Shown: one piece after another, positions 5,221 to 6,575 of the stretch
Numbering within the stretch: the first letter of the stretch is position 1
Layout: the number at the start of each line of letters is the position of its first letter
From: DATMBL01 sp050735975
GTDB taxonomy: Bacteria > Desulfobacterota > Binatia > UBA9968
NCBI GenBank assembly: GCA_050735975.1
Contig: JBOHVS010000237.1
Location: 1 to 6,575, forward strand
Direction: 5' to 3'
Length of the DNA: 6,575 nt
Notes under the pieces: model-generated
The model's database searches: none
What the model saw: the letters and a program-made list of their open reading frames with translations, nothing else
Told to the model about the DNA's origin: nothing
Made by a program: the position numbers and the translations under genes

Positions 5221-5430
5221 GAAGTTTCTGTTCCTATTTGGTTGCGGCTCTGCCGCGCTAGGTTCTATGCGGTTGCCGGTTTACTCCGCGTCCTCCGCGC
5301 CTCATCGGCCCGGCCTATAAAACAATCGAGATTTTTATACAATTTCGGTCGAAGCCATGCTATCGTGTCACTTATTTTTATCTAACCACTGCGGCTTAAA
5401 CCAGGCAGGTTGTTTCGAGGGAACTCGATC

Positions 5431-6168
5431 ATGGGCAGTATCACGATAGTTCTGGCTGATGATTATCCTATAGTTCGGCAAGGAATTCGGGCTCTATTCG
5501 ATAAGCAGGAAGGGTTTGAAGTCGTCGGTGAGGCGGACGATGGCTTAGAGGCGCTTCGTCTCGTGGAGACGCTGAAACCTACCGTGCTGGTGACTGACTT
5601 GACGATGCCATCCCTGAACGGACTTGAAGTTGCCCGGCAAATCACCCGGCGGCGCCTGAAGACCCGAATCCTCGTACTATCGATGCATTCCGATGAGCAC
5701 TATGTATTGCAGGCGCTTAAGAACGGCGCGGCCGGATATGTGCTGAAAGGGTGCGGCTTTGCCGAACTCGTGCGCGCCATAAGAGTCGTGGTTCGCGGAG
5801 AGCGCTACCTGCCAACGCCTTACTCCCACGCCGCCATCGAAGCTTACCTGGAAAGTCCCAAACGCTCCAATGGAGATCCATACGAGAATTTAACGAATCG
5901 CGAGCGCGAAGTCCTTCAGCTTGCGGCGGAGGGACTATCGAATACTGAAATCGGCGGCCGGTTATTTATCAGCGTGCGTACTGTCGAGGTTCATCGTTCC
6001 CACCTGATGCATAAACTCTCGTTGCGAAGCCCGGCCGATCTCGTCCGTTACGCTTTTGAAAAGGGACTATTGCTGCCGCAGCGGTCTCAGGGTAAGAGCA
6101 GAGAGCAGGGAGCATGGAGCGAGAGGTCAGAGGTCAGAAGTCAGCGGTCAGCAAGGGCGAAGGGGTAA
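5431..6168 (+). CDS. NarL/FixJ-family response regulator with a repeat-derived tail
   Basis: This is a two-component transcription factor. The N-terminal receiver domain (about 3-120) has the acidic pair D10-D11, phospho-acceptor D56 in VLVTDLTMP, S84 in LVLSMHS, and K106 in AGYVLKG, so all key residues are present. A linker to about 150 leads to a LuxR-type helix-turn-helix (about 153-213): LTNREREVLQLAAEGLS, NTEIGGRLFISVRTVEVHRS and HLMHKLSLRSPADLV. Phosphorylation by a sensor kinase should switch on DNA binding, but no kinase gene is adjacent. ATG 5431 is chosen because GAGG (5417-5420) lies about ten bases upstream and MGSITIVLADD is a normal family beginning. A TTG at 5410 would add seven residues. 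The normal end would be near LLLPQ (216). The last 28 or so residues (SREQGAWSERSEVRSQRSAR and flanks) are translated from the repeat unit starting at 6090. Target genes cannot be inferred. Confidence 0.92.
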   Translation: MGSITIVLADDYPIVRQGIRALFDKQEGFEVVGEADDGLEALRLVETLKPTVLVTDLTMPSLNGLEVARQITRRRLKTRILVLSMHSDEHYVLQALKNGAAGYVLKGCGFAELVRAIRVVVRGERYLPTPYSHAAIEAYLESPKRSNGDPYENLTNREREVLQLAAEGLSNTEIGGRLFISVRTVEVHRSHLMHKLSLRSPADLVRYAFEKGLLLPQRSQGKSREQGAWSERSEVRSQRSARAKG

Positions 6169-6281
6169 GAATTGGGAATTGCGGATTTCGGATTGCAAAT
6201 TGCTGATTTAGCCGTAAAGGAGCGGATTCACCACGAAGAGCACGAAGGAAGAAAATATTGTTAAAACCTTTTCTCCGAACT
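6090..6281. repeat. Compound repeat unit, copy A (purine-rich array plus hairpin)
   Basis: This unit starts inside the response-regulator gene with GGGTAAGAGCA and an AGAGCAGGGAGCATGGAGC run. An AGGTCAG/AAGTCAG array follows (about 6124-6150), then ATTTCGGATTGCAAATTGCT from 6185, then AGCCGTAAAGGAGCGGATTC leading into the hairpin left arm and the AGAAAATATTGTTAAAACCT loop. The same ordered blocks recur at 6372-6575, offset by 282-287 bases. Confidence 0.7.
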
Positions 6282-6308
6282 TCGTGACTTCGTGTCCTTC
6301 GTGGTGAA
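6227..6308. repeat. CACCACGAAG-type inverted repeat (hairpin), copy 2
   Basis: The left arm TTCACCACGAAGAGCACGAAG (6227-6247) pairs at 19 of 21 positions with 6288-6308. The mismatches lie in the two-base spacer between words. The 40-base loop contains GAAAATATTGTTAAAACC. This loop differs from copy 1 but is repeated almost exactly after 6512, so copies 2 and 3 are recent duplicates of each other. Confidence 0.75.
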
Positions 6309-6371
6309 CGAATTTCAAATTGCGAAATGCAAGATTAGCCACTAAGGCACCAAGGCACCAAGATTTTCGTT

Positions 6372-6575
6372 GGGTAAGAGCATGGAGCAGAGAGCAAGGA
6401 GCCAGAGAAATACAGAAGTCAGAGGTCGGAGATCAGAGATCAGAAGTCAGAGATCCGAGGTCAGAAAAAACATTTCGGATTGCGAATTACTGATAGCCGT
6501 AAAGGAGCGGATTCACCACGAAGGGCACGAAGAGCACGAAGGAAGAAAATATTGTTAAAACCTTTTTTCCGAACT
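6372..6575. repeat. Compound repeat unit, copy B (cut by window edge)
   Basis: This unit repeats the block order of unit A: GGGTAAGAGCATGGAGC, an expanded AGATCAG/AGGTCAG array (about 6415-6466), ATTTCGGATTGCGAATTACT (from 6472), and AGCCGTAAAGGAGCGGATTC (from 6494). The hairpin left arm has one extra nine-base CACGAAG word, and the same loop follows. Only the left arm of hairpin copy 3 (from 6512) lies inside the window. Confidence 0.7.

Larger units (their letters stand above)
4921..5430. other. Divergent 510-bp intergenic region, repeat-rich
   Basis: This region separates rph (minus) from the response regulator (plus) and must contain promoters for both. It holds the 9-base tandem array (4947-4982), the CACCACGAAG hairpin (5140-5220) and a TCCGCG-TCC-TCCGCG direct repeat (5285-5299). 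AT-rich stretches that could hold promoters are a TATAGT-type hexamer on the minus strand near 5060, and TTTTTATACAATTT (5331-5344) on the plus strand. Neither has a convincing partner box. No further gene is seen. Confidence 0.5.
6169..6575. other. Gene-free repeat region to the window end
   Basis: No credible gene is present in these 407 bases. They hold the end of compound unit A, hairpin copy 2, a GGCACCAAGGCACCAAG direct repeat (about 6346-6362) and compound unit B. Open frames here translate to low-complexity strings such as HHEGHEEHEG, which are repeat readings. No clear rho-independent terminator with a T-run follows the response regulator; the hairpin at 6227-6308 could act as a transcript end or stabiliser. 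Confidence 0.6.

Noticed and set aside
6124..6466. AGGTCAG/AGATCAG arrays as a CRISPR
   Set aside because: Words of 7-8 bases are directly adjacent, with no unique spacers of 25-40 bases, so this is a degenerate tandem repeat.
6370..6558. 62-codon plus-strand frame with HHEGHEEHEG-type text
   Set aside because: It is a translation of the purine array and CACGAAG words. It is low-complexity, ends inside the hairpin arm, and has no ribosome binding site worth the name.

Overview
The window looks like a chromosomal segment of a moderately GC-rich, Gram-negative-type environmental bacterium. The housekeeping proteins, the NarL-type response regulator and the dispersed CACCACGAAGG-type and AGGTCAG-type repeats resemble what is often seen in Acidobacteriota and neighbouring deep-branching phyla. 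This placement is an inference from style, not from a marker gene.

Left third (1-3040), accessory and decaying. It opens with a 5'-truncated, frameshifted helix-turn-helix protein of the small-terminase-like type. Next come an overlapping unknown protein and a phage ABA-sandwich-like gene broken by a stop codon and a frameshift. After these are a small secreted protein with a 24-residue tandem duplication, a very small possible ORF, a possible C-terminal beta-propeller remnant on the minus strand, an ATG-less gene ending in a recognisable REQLYDEVW...GYWAKK module, and a small two-helix membrane protein on the minus strand. This mix stops against the 3' end of a tRNA-Lys gene, the classic place for an integrated element to end. 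Repeated GTCCG boxes lie 70-90 bases from that tRNA end and again near 2480-2517.

Middle (3044-4920), core. All genes are on the minus strand and read rph (RNase PH), rdgB (XTP/dITP pyrophosphatase), tRNA-Pro(TGG), tRNA-Arg(TCT), tRNA-His(GTG), tRNA-Lys(CTT). All four tRNAs encode CCA. A good sigma70-like promoter for the tRNA block overlaps the rdgB stop codon. RNase PH trims tRNA 3' ends, so a tRNA-processing enzyme sits just upstream of tRNA genes.

Right third (4921-6575). A 510-base region, rich in repeats, separates rph from a divergent NarL/FixJ response regulator with no kinase beside it. The regulator's C-terminus runs into a repeat unit that supplies about 28 extra residues. Downstream, that compound repeat (AGGTCAG-like array, TTCGGATTGC segment, CACCACGAAG hairpin) appears a second time about 284 bases on, cut by the window edge.

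No complete new defence or mobile system can be demonstrated here. The most notable points are the decayed phage-type cassette beside tRNA-Lys, the paired GTCCG boxes, and the repeat captured by the response-regulator gene.
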